Shown here in pieces: positions 21,659 to 33,776 of a stretch of DNA of 64,000 bases. The translations under genes were made by a program, and so were the position numbers. The notes beneath the pieces were generated by a model that ran no database searches, was not told where the DNA came from, and saw only the letters and a program-made list of their open reading frames with translations. Source of the DNA: Prinsepia uniflora (lineage: Eukaryota > Streptophyta > Magnoliopsida > Rosales > Rosaceae); assembly GCA_032719365.1 (NCBI GenBank), contig CM064868.1:10264235-10328234 (forward strand). Direction: 5' to 3'. Each line of letters starts with the position of its first letter. Within the stretch, counting starts at the first letter, position 1.

Positions 21659-22739
21659 TAGGGATGGTCAAATGGGTTTTTTTGAGGGTGTGGGTAAATC
21701 CTTACTCTAAATGGGTATAAATGAGTTTTATACCCATTCAGACTCATTCTCAATTTTTGAGGGTTTACCCAAACCTTACCCATTCAGACTCATTCTCAAT
21801 TTTTACATTTATTTTCTTTTTTCAATTTTTTTTCCTTGTGTTTCATTTTGTTTTAATTTCTAATTTTTTATACCTTTCAATTTATTTTGCTTTTCATTTT
21901 TCTTTTACTTTTTTTTAATTTTTTTTTTTACTTTCATTTGTCTTCAACTTTTTATTTTTAACTTCTAATATTTTTTCCTTTCAATTTCGTTTGCTTTTTT
22001 TTTTTTGCTTTTCATTTTTTTTCAAATCCACTCAATTTCTAATAGAGTTTCTGTTACAATTCGTCTTGAAATTTAAAGTGAGAATTAGTAAATGACCAAT
22101 TTACCCTTCTATCCGTAATTATCAAAATTTGTCGAGTTGACCAAGACTAGTGAATGAGTTATTTGATAATTTGACTCCGAAAACTTTTCAATTAAATGAA
22201 GAATGAGTAATAAATGTCGAAATGGAATTCAAAACTTGAAAAAAAAAACTCATTAAAAATTTTATTATAATCAATTTTTAAGAATTTATAAAACTCCCTT
22301 TAAATTATTTCATGGTTGTGAAATCTTAAAAAATTTATAGTTTACTTTGATTTTTGTTAAATCATTTAAAATGAATTATTTAAGTTCTTAAAAAAATTGA
22401 TGTTAATATAAATTTGTAACATTTTTGTGTATAATTTTTTTGATGAAAGATAAAATAACTGATATTTAATTGAAATAAAGTAATTTTAAATAATAATACC
22501 TAATAAATAATAATAATAATAATAGAAAGAAAAAAAAATGAGTAAAGGGAAGAAAGTGTTAAAAATTCATAGATAATTTGAAGAATGGATAAAAAATATA
22601 CTTTGAATTTAATGGGTATTAAATACCCTCAATACCCATGGGTAAACCCTTACCCTACCCATTAGATGATGGGTAAATTTTTACCCATTTCAACAATACC
22701 CATGGGTATCATGCCCATGGATAATTATGATCATCCCTA
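21659..22739. mobile_element. Non-autonomous hAT-type element (1081 bp)
   Basis: The left end is TAGGGATGGTCA and the right end is TGATCATCCCTA, a near-perfect terminal inverted repeat. Both ends continue with many ATGGGTA / TACCCAT motifs that pair with each other. AGCAGGAC is duplicated at 21651-21658 and 22740-22747, the 8-bp TSD typical of hAT transposons. The interior is very AT-rich and has no transposase. Confidence 0.92.
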
Positions 22740-22747
22740 AGCAGGAC

Positions 22748-24139
22748 CATATATAAGACGCACTGCTAAAAAAATAAAGATATTGATCACAGTATTGTAT
22801 AACGAAGAAAGGAAAAAAATAAATTAAAATTCAATTTCTTCACCCAAAAAAAAAAAACTTTCAAAGGATACTGGTTTTAGCATTTCTAGTCGACAATACC
22901 ACCTTAATTAATAGGTTTCAATATATTGTGAAAAATAAAAATCAATATCTTACAAACTAGTAGCATAACCCGAGTTCAACATAAAGAAGCCGTGATAATC
23001 ATTTTTTTCTTATTACAAATACTCTTAATTGATTATATTTTTATTGAGTAGTTATCCCAAATTTACAAGCATGGTGGTACAAAATTTCACATTTTAATAA
23101 ATTTTCAAAGGCATTTCTTGGAGGTTTCTAAAAAAAATTATTTTACGACTTTTTTTTTCTATTTTTTGTAAAAATCATGTACACTATAAAAGTCATATAT
23201 TCATATTGTTAATTGTAATAAAACAATAATTTAAGAAAGTTCATAAGTTGGACTATCACTGTAAACATTTATAAATGAAGAAATTAAAAAGCATAACCTT
23301 TTGGAGATATGGAGTAATTAAACACATTTTAGAAATATTGATAGCTATAAAATAAAATAAAGAAACTAATGAAATAGGAAAATAATACAAAGAGTAGTTA
23401 AAATTTTAGAAATTTTAAATTTATGTATAGTAAATTATTGTAGTATTATATATATATAATTTCTTTCTATAAAAAAATAACCTAATTATTATATACATTT
23501 TATACATAATTAACCTTGGTAGCTAGTTACCCACTTGCTCCACGTGCCTACCAGCATGCATATTGAATGTGACTGTCCGTGAAGCTAGCGATGGTGTTCA
23601 TGTGCGTACGCATGTAGCTCGACTTCTTGCGGTGTACGTGACTGCAGGGAGGACGGTGATAAAAATAATTACTGACCCAAAATTAATTAGAGAACGATGA
23701 TTAGTTAATTACTATTAAATTAATTGCATGTTTTGTTTAATTATACCCTTTAAATGAGATAAGGTTAAGCATTCAGCTAAATTTGGGTGCTTCGCTTTAC
23801 TCTTTTTTCATCTTTTTGATTGAAATGGAATTTAACCGGGCCACACGCGTACAGCAAATTAAAGGCAATTGGATTGATATGTTTGTTGTGAACTGGGATT
23901 TGATAATGATGTCCATGAGTAAGATTAATTTGCAAAAAGGAGAATCATTGTTCTTTGTTGGCTTGTTGCTGCTGCTTTCCTTTCCTTTTTTCCTTCAAAG
24001 AAAAAAAGACCAGTTTATATATATTATGTGCGAGATATGGAGTACAACTTTTTATCTTCGATACATCAGCAGTAATAATTACAGTTAGTGACGGTGGATC
24101 AAAGAGAAGAGGAGGACGGATGTTTCAAGTGACAATATT
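22748..24139. other. Non-coding AT-rich intergenic stretch
   Basis: No credible gene. A less AT-rich patch at about 23515-23660 contains CACGTG and GTACGTGAC motifs but no ORF. Candidate ORFs near 23783-24146 are low-complexity. Confidence 0.5.
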
Positions 24140-24147
24140 GTTATAGT

Positions 24148-25138
24148 CATGGATGAAAATATCGGTGAATGTCGTCGAAATTTCAGCGAAATTTCGGTAT
24201 TTTTGACCGGTGGCATATAAGAAAGGGGAAAGAAATTTGCAGAAATATCGAACAATTGTCTTGTTTTGAGTTCACCAATCTTTTCCTGGAATCAAAACGA
24301 TGAAGATGCACTATTAATTCGTGAAAATCGGACGTAAATCAAAGGTTATTTCATCGGGTCATGCAGCCGAGTCGGAAAACCCAAGTTGCAGACCCGACGA
24401 AAGGTATGGGGAGACTTTGTTAGCAGACGAATCTTTATACATATATAATTAACGTTATGTAAATTAATAAAGTGAAGCCTAGCATAGTTGACATGGGGCT
24501 TTTAAAGTCCTTGGGTTCGACCCCCCAGCTGCCAAATACCATTGTTTTTCTATGTTTTTTCCTTTTTATTCCCCCAGCTGCCAAATACCATTGTTTTTTT
24601 TTTTCCTTTTTATTCATTTATTCCAATTTTTTAAAGGTTGGTCTTTTTTTTTTCATTTTTTGTCCAATTTTATATATATCCATTACTTTCAATTTTTTAA
24701 CAAAATTTGACCTTATTTTTTCATTCTTTTTTTCCCAATTTTAAATATATTAAACTTAATTTATCATTTTTCTAACATTGAATTTTTATATGTTTATTGT
24801 TATGTTTTTAACCATTTTAGCATTCAATTATAGTAACTCATATCAATTTATGTTTATATTTAAGATTTTATATTATTAGTTATCGTCAGAATCATATTAC
24901 ATCTTATTCATCATATATTTATTATATAAAAGTCATTTTATAGTTTTTTTAGTCCTATATAACCATTATTGGATACTTAATTTTTTTCCAAAGTTTCATT
25001 CCAAATTTCCAACTTTTAGACCGAATTTCCGTCATTTTTGTTGATCGTAAACGATGTTGATATCGATATCGATATTTGATGAGATATCCGTAAATTTGAC
25101 TAGCGATATATCCGTCGATATCGATATTTTTATCTTTG
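24148..25138. mobile_element. Non-autonomous hAT-like element (991 bp)
   Basis: Left end CATGGATGAAAATATCG and right end (reverse complement) CAAAGATAAAAATATCG form a terminal inverted repeat. GTTATAGT is duplicated at 24140-24147 and 25139-25146. The 8-bp TSD points to hAT, although the tips are not the usual CAGGG/TAGGG. The GATATCGATATCGATATTT-like tract near the right end is conserved in a second copy, inverted, at about 36058-37187. No transposase ORF. A 49-bp tandem repeat sits inside (24522-24617). Confidence 0.82.
24522..24617. repeat. Two-unit tandem repeat (about 49 bp)
   Basis: The units CCCCCAGCTGCCAAATACCA followed by a T-rich tail start at 24522 and 24571. The second differs mainly in the length of its T-run. 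Confidence 0.85.
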
Positions 25139-25161
25139 GTTATAGTATGTGTATAACCATG

Positions 25162-25744
25162 TGTGGAACCCGAAATCATCCGAAAATTATGGAGCTGCCA
25201 TGTGGCCCGTAATTCCTAAAAATGACCAAATTGCCCCTGGCAATAACACTGATCATTTGGAAACTCCCGCATATTAAATAATCTATTTACCAGTTAAAAA
25301 GATTATTTGATCGAGTTAAAATCTCTGTAATATCAATATTCCCTCCGAGAGTTAATTATCGTTATTCTTAATAATAGATAATTATTATTGATGTTAAAAT
25401 ACAATAATTATCATTACTATCATGATAACCATCATTCTAATAGTTAAATAGTATATTTAATTAATAGAATATTTTTTATTAATTAAATATTCAACCGACC
25501 AATCAAAACGCTCCAAGGCTCCCAAGATTTTCCTATAAATAGCAAGGCACATTTCATTTCCAAGGTACGTTAATTCTTCGTTTCGAAGTATATCATTTTC
25601 CTCTCTCAAAGCTAACTTAAGCATCGGAGTGTTCTTGGTCGAACAACCCCCCGGGTAAATCGATCGAAGCAACGATAGCTAATTGTTTGTTGTTTGCAGG
25701 AATTGTGAGGACTTTTCGCGATGAGTTCAATCTTTGATTCAACA
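25162..25744 (+). repeat. Left LTR (583 bp)
   Basis: It starts TGTGGAACCCGAAATC and ends TTTGATTCAACA. It has a CCAATCA box (about 25499) and TATAAATA at 25534-25541, so transcription would start near 25565. It matches the right LTR over its whole length with few differences. A diverged solo relative is at 48821-49331. Confidence 0.93.
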
Positions 25745-25746
25745 AT

Positions 25747-25765
25747 TGGTGCTTTCATTGAGAGC
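25747..25765 (+). promoter_or_regulatory. Primer-binding site of the pol-less element
   Basis: TGGTGCTTTCATTGAGAGC lies 2 nt after the LTR end. The position and TGG start fit a tRNA primer site. The tRNA was not identified. Confidence 0.75.
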
Positions 25766-25911
25766 TATTGAGAAATACTCAGAAGAAGCTCTCTCAATCG
25801 TTCATCATTCATCTTTCTTCGTTAGTCGTTCATCGACATTGTTCGAAGATTTTGAACGTTGTTCAAATCATCCATCAACAAGCTTTCCAATTCAAAATTC
25901 TTCGATCCAGC

Positions 25912-26738
25912 ATGGCTAAGGTTCGTCGATCCGTTCAGTCAGCTGGAGAGGGTGTTTCTGCCTCAACAGCTCAGATGAGGAATGAGGCTCACATTGAGAC
26001 TCCGGAGAAGCGCCCAGCTCAACCCAGGCGTGTGTCCATAGAAGCGCCCATTGAGACACTCGAAGGGAGACCAACCTTCAGCTTCGGAACATTCCCTTCT
26101 CCAGCCAGCCAAATACCCCCGCCGGGGGAAGGAACTTCGGCTCTACAACAAGCAGGCAGGAGATTGATGGGAAGTACATCACGACATGAACAGCCTACAG
26201 CAAACATGGTCCTAAGGGACTTCTTGGATGGGTATCATGACATCTCAGGGGGAGGTCACCCCCAACCCCCCCAGGATATCTTGGCGCAACAAGTTGAAAG
26301 GTTGAGCAACCAAGTTCAACTTCAGTCAGGGCTCTTGCAACAACTCCTAGCAGGGAGACCAATCCAGGAACAGGACAGACGATCCACGTCACGTGGAAGA
26401 CAAGAGAATGCCCAAAGACGTCCTGGGAAAGAACAGGTCCGCTGCCAAACAATGTCACGAGATACTTCACTAAGCGACTCTAGAGAAGAAAGTCACGCTC
26501 ATCGAGCGAAAAGCCCACAACGCCTAAAGCTGTTAGTACTTGAACGGCTAGGAGGTAGGGTTGGGGCAACCTCACGGGCAGAGCTCTCACAGCGCTCACT
26601 TGGGAGTAAGGGGCAACCGCGTGCTCTATACGAAGACCTAAGACGATCTGTCCACGACAGTGAAGGAGAAGATGAGGCCTACTCCCCTACCCGATCCCAG
26701 AGATCGAGGGAAGAGGCCCATGGAGGTTCTCGAAGACT
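25912..26738 (+). pseudogene. Gag-like N-terminal ORF of the pol-less element
   Basis: The ATG at 25912 (MAKVRRSVQSAGEGVSAST) is preferred over one at 25768 because the upstream extension reads like leader sequence. The product is rich in Arg, Ser, Pro and Gln, with a short heptad-like helix ILAQQVERLSNQVQLQSGLL and Arg/Ser-rich repeats (RSQRSREE). This resembles the variable N-terminal part of Tat gag. No capsid domain or zinc knuckle is left. The frame runs into LTR sequence at about 26739, where the element was broken. It is probably not functional. Confidence 0.65.
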
Positions 26739-29113
26739 GTCACAACGGAAGTTCAGGGGCATTACCGTAATTGTGACGGTTAGGGCAAAAATGTTGACTT
26801 TTCGTTTAACAATTAATTTTCACACGACTCCAGGACCGATAGACGTCCTGAGTCCGTAGACAGGCGGCACGCCGAAATCGGACTTCGTATAGCTGAGTTA
26901 CGGGTCTAGAAAGTGAAGGGCAGTTTGGTAATTATTTGAACCAGGGACATTTTGGTCTTTTTGCCCTGGTTACTGTAGCAAACCGCGGGGGACATGGGCG
27001 GCACCACCATGTGCGGTGGCTCTGAGTGCGATTTGTTTACTGGTGAGTGTGGGTTGGAAAGTATTGATTGTTTAAACCTTTTTGAAGCATCAAACGTGGT
27101 CTGATTCTTCCAGCTACACGATCAAATTGATTAATTGAAATTCGAAGCTTTCGGGGGACAAATTTCAGTGGACAAATTGGACACCCACGAGCCTCTGGGA
27201 CGGCTTGAATTTGTTTAAGACTGATTAGGACCTGTGTGAGCATCACTCTGATGCAGAGATAACTGAGAACGGGTGAGGAAAACCAGAGAAGCCATTTCTG
27301 GAAAAATTGGAGGGAAAATTGGTTTTTGATTTCTGGTGACTGTTGGACCAAACCAAGGCCTGTTTTAGTCTTCTGGGAGTGGTTGGAACTTAACCGCATC
27401 GAAATCGAAGGCCATCAGCCACGGCTGAGCTAGGACGGTGACTGCTGTTTTCAGAGAAATCGCAGAGCTTGGGACGACGACCTTCAGGTACTTTCAGACG
27501 CAATTTATTGTTCATTTTGGTTCGTTTTGATCCTATTATACTTCCTGTGAAGTTAATTGGACAATGGGTTTGAAACCAGTGAGTTCTGGTGATTGACCCG
27601 TTTGGTTGATCATGGGTCGAAGGGCCATTTAAGGATTGGATTTGGAAAATTAATAACTCAGAACTTAAATTAGATGTTTAAATAACATGTTAGGATCAAA
27701 TTGGATTGAAATCGAGTAGGAATTGATGGGTAATCAACCGGGTCAAGCCGCGGGTGGCAGGCCCGAATTACAGACAAACGGGTGAAGGTGCTGACACTGT
27801 AGCTACAGTGTCAGGCGCGTGACTTTCACGCGCAGCCACTTTGGGCGGCGCGTGAGGGCGCATTGGGGCTTATCTCCGATCACGATCAACATGACTTTTA
27901 TTCCTCTCATTATTCTGAACATTTTTGGTGAATTAACCATGTTGATCCGAGATAGTTTGAAGGGTCAGTTTAGGGCCGGTTGCCTCGGGAAACGTGTTGA
28001 CGGTTTCCCCGAACCGGCTTCTGTTTCGAACTTTCTTTTGAATAAATATTAAGGACTTGTAGTGACCCTTACGTGTGAATTGAACTGACAGGAATTGTAC
28101 GATAATCTCGGTACAGGTCCGTACGCGCAGATTCGCAGCGGAATCGTACAGTGAGTGGGCCCGTTTTCATTAAACCCTTGCATGCTTAAATGTTTTCTGA
28201 TTTACTTATATGTTCACATGCTGGAATCTATAAATGGTTTTGATGATATTGAGATTTCGGTTATGGCACGTTTCACGGTATTTGGGCATGAGACCCGTTT
28301 GATGAAACGTAACGATCGGTTCAGATTTTACCTATGTATACATATATGTTTGCATGTGGATATCAATAAAATGTATTTGGTACTGCACTGTATAGATCCA
28401 TCCATACTATACTGTCTCCTCCGGATGAGGTACCCCGGAGTGGTCACGGACGTCTAGAACGTCCAGCGTCTATGACGCTAAGCATCGGGGATGCTGTAAC
28501 CGAACAGGGTTCGGGGATTGAACTCGGAATTGAGACCCGAGTGGCACGCGTAGCCTTGTGATTGTGACCTTATTGGACGTCAGGGACGTCAGACATCAGG
28601 GATGTCGGATTGGAGTGTATAGTGCAGTGGCTAAAATTATGGTTATGGTTTTATTACATGCCTTATGATTCATATTATATTATTTATGATTTTAAATGAT
28701 GCTGCATGCATGTTTGGAAAAAGGAGGGGTAAATTATATGTTTTACTTATCAAATGATTTTATAAACTTGAGTTTCGGTCCACTCACCCTTAATGTTTTT
28801 GGTAACCCCTCCAGGTCGTGATACTGAGGTAGAAGAGGAACCTGAGGCTGAGGCATAGATCTACTTCTGCGTACCTGAACCCCTGCTGGGTGGTGTACCC
28901 GCAGGGTATTGTTAGAGTCGTGCTCGCAACTTGTAATTTTGGATTTCATCCCTTGTCTGACATCTGTTTAATTCGGATTTGATGTATGACTTCAATTTGA
29001 TTATTTATGCATTTGAGGTTTTGAGGTCAAAATTGGTATGAATTATTGGGTGTCAGACGGGAGCAGGGCACGTCCCCATATGGTTCCAAAGAGGATCGGG
29101 GCGGGTCCTGTCA
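26739..29113 (+). mobile_element. Truncated long LTR of the Tekay-like family
   Basis: It ends GGCGGGTCCTGTCA as a normal LTR of this family. Its beginning corresponds to a point roughly 250 bp inside the full-length LTR at 30830-33771 and joins gag text directly. No TSD was found, so a deletion removed the LTR start and adjoining host sequence. The stem arms GTCTGACA (28955-28962) and TGTCAGAC (29051-29058) are intact. The middle (about 28186-28680) is nearly identical to 32880-33370. Confidence 0.82.
28430..28620. repeat. Minisatellite-like block inside LTR (GACGTCAGGGACGTC)
   Basis: Short direct and inverted repeats built on ACGTC and CATCGGGGATG are shared with 33130-33305 in the neighbouring solo LTR. 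Confidence 0.6.
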
Positions 29114-30045
29114 GGCTGCTCGACATGCTTTTTCTCCAAAGAACCAATATGTCCTTGCTTATCGTCCCTCTTCTGGATAATAGGTTTTCTCAACCGCAGT
29201 GGAGCACTCAACCACTCCTTGATTAGGATGTCCGAAGGCCTCTCGCCATTCATATCTCTGAGTGGAGAGAGTAGCCAGCTCATGTCTCGGAACACTGGAG
29301 GAATTTTCAAGGCCATGTCAATTTTTTTGAGATCAGGATGACCTCCAAAACCACTGTACAACTCATCAAACGTACGAAAGTGCGAGGCAATCCTCAAGTC
29401 CAGAGAGGCGTGTTTGTCCCACGCACCACCAAATTCGATACAATTGAATCTGTACGTGTCGTCATCAAACTCCGTCCTCAAAAATAGCTCCACTTTGGGG
29501 ACGACTCGAGAAAGCCGACCGCCAGTAATTCCGTTATGCGACACGGAATAGAAATGCCAGAATTCATCCTCAGTAAGACTCAGGGCAAAGAACTTGTTCA
29601 GCTTCTCAAAGCACAGGATGTGTCGATAGGCACCGACATCCAGTTGAGCATGATTGCATCCCATCCGGCCAATAATCTTGGAGAAAAACTTCGAGAACGG
29701 GAACTTGAAACCCCACCCAATAATCAAAGGGTGGAATTTAGTCCACCGACCACCGAAGGGTTTTTTCCTCTTCCATGCTTAAGAGCCTTCATGGAAGAAC
29801 ATCTCTCACCAAGCTCCACAAAAATGTCATCCGGAAAGGCAATTTTATTGCGAGCCTTCCACTCCATAAAGTCTTCCGGCTTCTCAAACTCCATATCTTT
29901 CCCTAGGAACGGGCTTGAGCCACGAGAACCGCCACGCTCCCACAAAGTAAGTTTGCTGGTTCTCTCGGCACCCTGACGCATAACGAGCATATTCGTGGTA
30001 CTAACAAGAGTCACAGTAAATGTGATCCAGCCTACCATTGCTCAC
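29114..30045 (-). pseudogene. Antisense PF04195-like ORF of the pol-less element
   Basis: Read on the minus strand from about 30038, an N-terminal part (EFEKPEDFMEWKARNKIAF, FPDDIFVELGERCSS) is followed near 29727 by a frame change into GWGFKFPFSKFFSKIIGRMG and CNHAQLDVGAYRHILCFEKL. The FPFSxFF ... C..AQL...AYR motif is typical of the putative gypsy-type transposon family (PF04195), which is largely made of antisense ORFs of Tat elements. The ORF continues with FRDMSWLLSPLRDMNGERPS to the LTR junction at 29113, where its end is lost. Function is unknown. It is opposite in strand to gag and the LTR promoter. Confidence 0.72.
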
Positions 30046-30240
30046 TAGTCACGTCCACAGGTACACTCAGTCATCTCCAAATCCTCGTCGACTGTTCCGT
30101 CAAATCATCGCCCACCACGTGGCGCCAGTTGAACACCCGCTCCAACAGAGTTTCTAAACACCTTCGGCGGACTCTTGACGCGTAGCAAGCATTTTTTTGG
30201 TACTAGAAAAATTCATATTGAATGTGAACCAGCCTACCAA
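29967..30240. repeat. Diverged duplication at the start of the antisense ORF
   Basis: About 80 bp (29967-30047) recurs at about 30159-30240. Both read on the minus strand as VGWxTFxxxxxSTxxMLxxRQ. Between them lie a G-box palindrome CCACGTGG (30115-30122) and an overlapping TGGCGCCA (30120-30127), which looks like either a promoter element or an old primer-binding site. Confidence 0.6.
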
Positions 30241-30829
30241 TGCTCGCACACACCATCCAAACCATTCGCTTTCTAAGCTGCACGCATTCCCGTAATTTCC
30301 AACGCTTTCCAGGAATCTCGGATCCTGCGCAAAAACATCATGAAAGGTCAATAATGACACTATGAATATTATATCAATTTCCCACATTTTTCCGGGAATT
30401 AAATATTAATTTAAAACATAAACTAAAACTTCGAACCCTCAAAACTATATCGAAACAGTGTCTGATTTCCTCGAAATCAGTACCAAAATGTTCGTTACAT
30501 TGAATATAGTAAAACACATGTTGAGCACTTCCCCAGAAAACCGGTCACGCGCCCTCACGCGCCGCCGTGAGTGGCTGCGCGTGAAGGCCACGCGCGTGAA
30601 CAGTAGCAGCTACAGTGTCATCGTTCCTGCCCGATTCCCTGTTAAACGGGTCGCGTACCCGCGACCAGACCTGAAGCAATCTTAGCCAAATCGACCCCAA
30701 TTCCTTCGTTTCTTCTCCTAGTTTTCATGTATCCAATCATATTTAGGGATCCTTATGCTCAATTTCATAAGATTGGACCACAATTCACTCGACTCAAAAT
30801 GAAAACCCGATGGATCCTTAATCGGGTAC
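30241..30829 (-). mobile_element. Fragment of a long LTR, left part
   Basis: Collinear with about 11745-12320 of the solo LTR at 10669-13382 (CCGTCCAAACC, TTTTCCGGGAATTTAATATT-like and CACGCGCCCTCAAGCGCC-like text). It is truncated at its left end and interrupted on the right by the solo LTR 30830-33771. Its other half resumes at 33777. Confidence 0.8.
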
Positions 30830-33771
30830 TGTAACGACCCGTCCCGAATATCGGGATTTAATAATATTTAATTGTGATTTACTAATCTGGGATTAGTTGG
30901 GCGATTTCGGACGAATTGTGCAAAATGACCGTTTTGCCCCTGGGCGTGGGCAAAACGTTGACTTTTAATTCGGATGGTCAAATGGACTTTGACCGATGAC
31001 CGTGACGTAGTTCGGGACGTCACGAGTTCATAGACAGGTGGCACGTTCGATTCCGACTTTCGCAGAGAAAGTTATGAGGTTCGGAAGTTGAGGGGTATTT
31101 TGGTAATTTGGCTTATTAGGGGCCAAATGTTGACTTTTTGACCGGGATGTCCGATGGCCGAGGGCCAAGGACCGTTACGTAGGTTTCGTCGATACGAATC
31201 CAACGACAGGCGGCATGCCGAAATCGGAGATTCGACGACGAAGTTATGGTCAAGGAAACGAATTTACGAACCGAGGCTCCGATTAAAATAATAATATAAT
31301 AATGAACAGTACCCGGTGACTGAACACACTTGGATGAGTGACAAGTGTCACTCATCCCTTAATTTCAGGCATAAAACCAGATCCCATGTTTTGGGGAAAC
31401 ATAATTATTATGTTTTATTAATTAATTATGTTTAATTATTGTTAATTCCTCCATTAACCTCTTCTAATTTCCTAACCGTGTACTACCCAAAACCACAATT
31501 CATTCCACCCTTAATCTCCTCTCCATCAGCTGATCTTGAGTGTGCAAATTGGAGAGAATTCAAAGACTAACTCAACTGGGATTACACGGGGGACTGTTCG
31601 GGTGAGGGAGACAGAGAAATCGAAAAATTGATTTTTGGGAGGGAAATTCGAAATGGTTGTTTTGAGCCGTGAGGATCGAAATTGATGATTCAATTCGACT
31701 TCTGGGATCAAAACGAACATCTTTGCTTCAAGAACGAAGAGAAACCATGGCGGATTGAGGAAGAACTGAGCTTCCATGGCAGCTCAAAGTCGAGCTTGTG
31801 TTCAGTGGGTTTGAGGTAAGTAATTATCAAATTGACCTTGTAGAAGTGTCCCTTACATTCTCACGATGCTAACTGAATGAATTAATTTGGAAAACAGGGA
31901 CGATATCGTGAAACCCGATTTGAAAACCCGTCGAGGATCGATCGAGAGTCGTGAGGATTTAGACCATGATTTGTGTAATTCGATTTACAGAACTTAAATG
32001 GTGATTGATTACAAGGGATCAGTTGAAAGAACGGATTGATTTGATGTTGAATTGGGTGAGATTGAACCGGGTCCTATCGCGGGTTTTTCAACCCGTTTAC
32101 CAGAGAAACGGGCGAGGATGGTGACTGTAGTAGTCACTGTAGCAGGCGCGTGGCTTTCACGCGCAGCCACTCACGGCGGCGCGTGACGGCGCGTGGGCAC
32201 GAATCTCGAGGTGAGGTCAACATGACTTCTGTCCTATTTAATGTAACGAACATTTTGGAATTGGTTTTGTGTCGATCGGACACCGTTTCGTTATTGTTCG
32301 GGATGTCTGAAGGTTTTAAATCCAGTTTAAAAATACTTAAAAATTCGGGAAAATTACGGGACTTGATTAGGATGTTAATGATGAGGTTAGTGATCCTCTA
32401 ATGTGATTTGAACAGGATTGGGAGTCCCGGTGATAGTGGTGTGGCCCGGGAAGGCCTATGGCACGCGTATCGAGGCGCTCGGTTAAACGGTCTGTGAGTG
32501 GACATTGGTTTCATAAATTCGATGCATGCATAACTGTTTTATGATTGTTATAATTATGATTAAATGATTTACTTTGGATATCGGTGAATTTAAAATGATT
32601 TCACGTATTTCGAGGTGAATTACGTATTTGCACGTAAACCGAGATTTTCTAGATTTTCACCGATTTCCATAAATGTGGTTGGATATGATTTCATGAAACG
32701 GTTACGAACTTGAATAATGTAAAATCGGGCCAGGGGCCAGTTGAACTATGAAATCGGGCCAGGGGCCCAGTTAACATGTGGATCGGGCCAGGGGCCCAGT
32801 TAACTTGTGAAATCGGGCCAGGGGCCCTGTTGATTTCTACATACGATTGCGGGTCGGGGACCCTAAAATGGAATTGAATAAATGTTTTCTGGTTTACATT
32901 TTATATATGTTCACATGCTGGAATCAATAAATGGTTTTGATGATATTTCGGTTATGGCACGTTTCACGGTATTTGGGCATGAGACCCGTTTGATGAAACG
33001 TAATGATCGGTTCGGATTTTACCTATGTATACCTATATGTTTTGCATGTGGATATCAATAAAATGTATTTAGTACTGCACTGTATTAATCCTTCCATATT
33101 ATTCTGTCTCCTCCGGATGAGGTACCCCGGAGAGGTCACGGACGTCTAGTACGTCCAGCGTCTATGACGCTAAGCATCGGGGATGCTGTACCCGAACGGG
33201 GTTCGGGGATTGAACTCGGAAATTGAGACCCGAGTGGCACGCGTAGCCTTGTGATTGTGACCTTATTGACGTCAGGGACGTCAGACATCAGGGATGTCGG
33301 ATTGGAGTGTATAGTGCAGTGGCTAAAATAATGGTTATGGTTTATATTATATGCCTTATGGTTCCTATTACTGGATTTATGAAATAACTCTTGGATTTAC
33401 TTTTGGAAATTGAAACTATGCTTTGGTTTCCGGGCTAAGGCCCTAATGGTTATTTCTAAATAAATATGGGATTATTGGTTTTGGTGCATGCATATGATTT
33501 TACTGAGGGGCATAAATGTCTTATAAATGTTTTAAACAGACTTGTTTATTTTCGTCCACTCACAGCTTTTGTTTTCAATGTCCTTCAGGTTGATTCCGGA
33601 TACGACTGCAGCAGAGACTTGAGCATCGCACACCTCCTCCATCGATCCTTACGCACTCTGGAAGCCCGTTTGGACAATGGCAATCGGTTATCCCTTGTCT
33701 GACGCCTCTTGTCAGACGGGAGCACGTCACATTCCATGGTAATCCCGGGGGGATTGGGATGGGTCGTGTCA
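30830..33771 (+). mobile_element. Solo LTR (2942 bp) of the Tekay-like family, sense plus
   Basis: It starts TGTAACGACCCGTCCC and ends GGATGGGTCGTGTCA with a perfect TSD. It lies inside an older LTR fragment of the same superfamily in the opposite orientation. The U3 module is at about 30985-31255, a minisatellite (ATCGGGCCAGGGGCCCAGTT) at about 32725-32850, and the hairpin arms at 33697-33703 and 33711-33717 with a 7-nt loop. Confidence 0.94.
32725..32850. repeat. Minisatellite inside solo LTR (ATCGGGCCAGGGGCCCAGTT)
   Basis: Four units of about 32-36 bp, each with the GGCCAGGGGCC core, are in tandem. Confidence 0.85.
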
Positions 33772-33776
33772 GGTAC

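Larger units (their letters stand above)
30825..33776. repeat. Target-site duplication GGTAC around a solo LTR
   Basis: GGTAC at 30825-30829 and 33772-33776 directly flanks the LTR ends. Confidence 0.94.
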
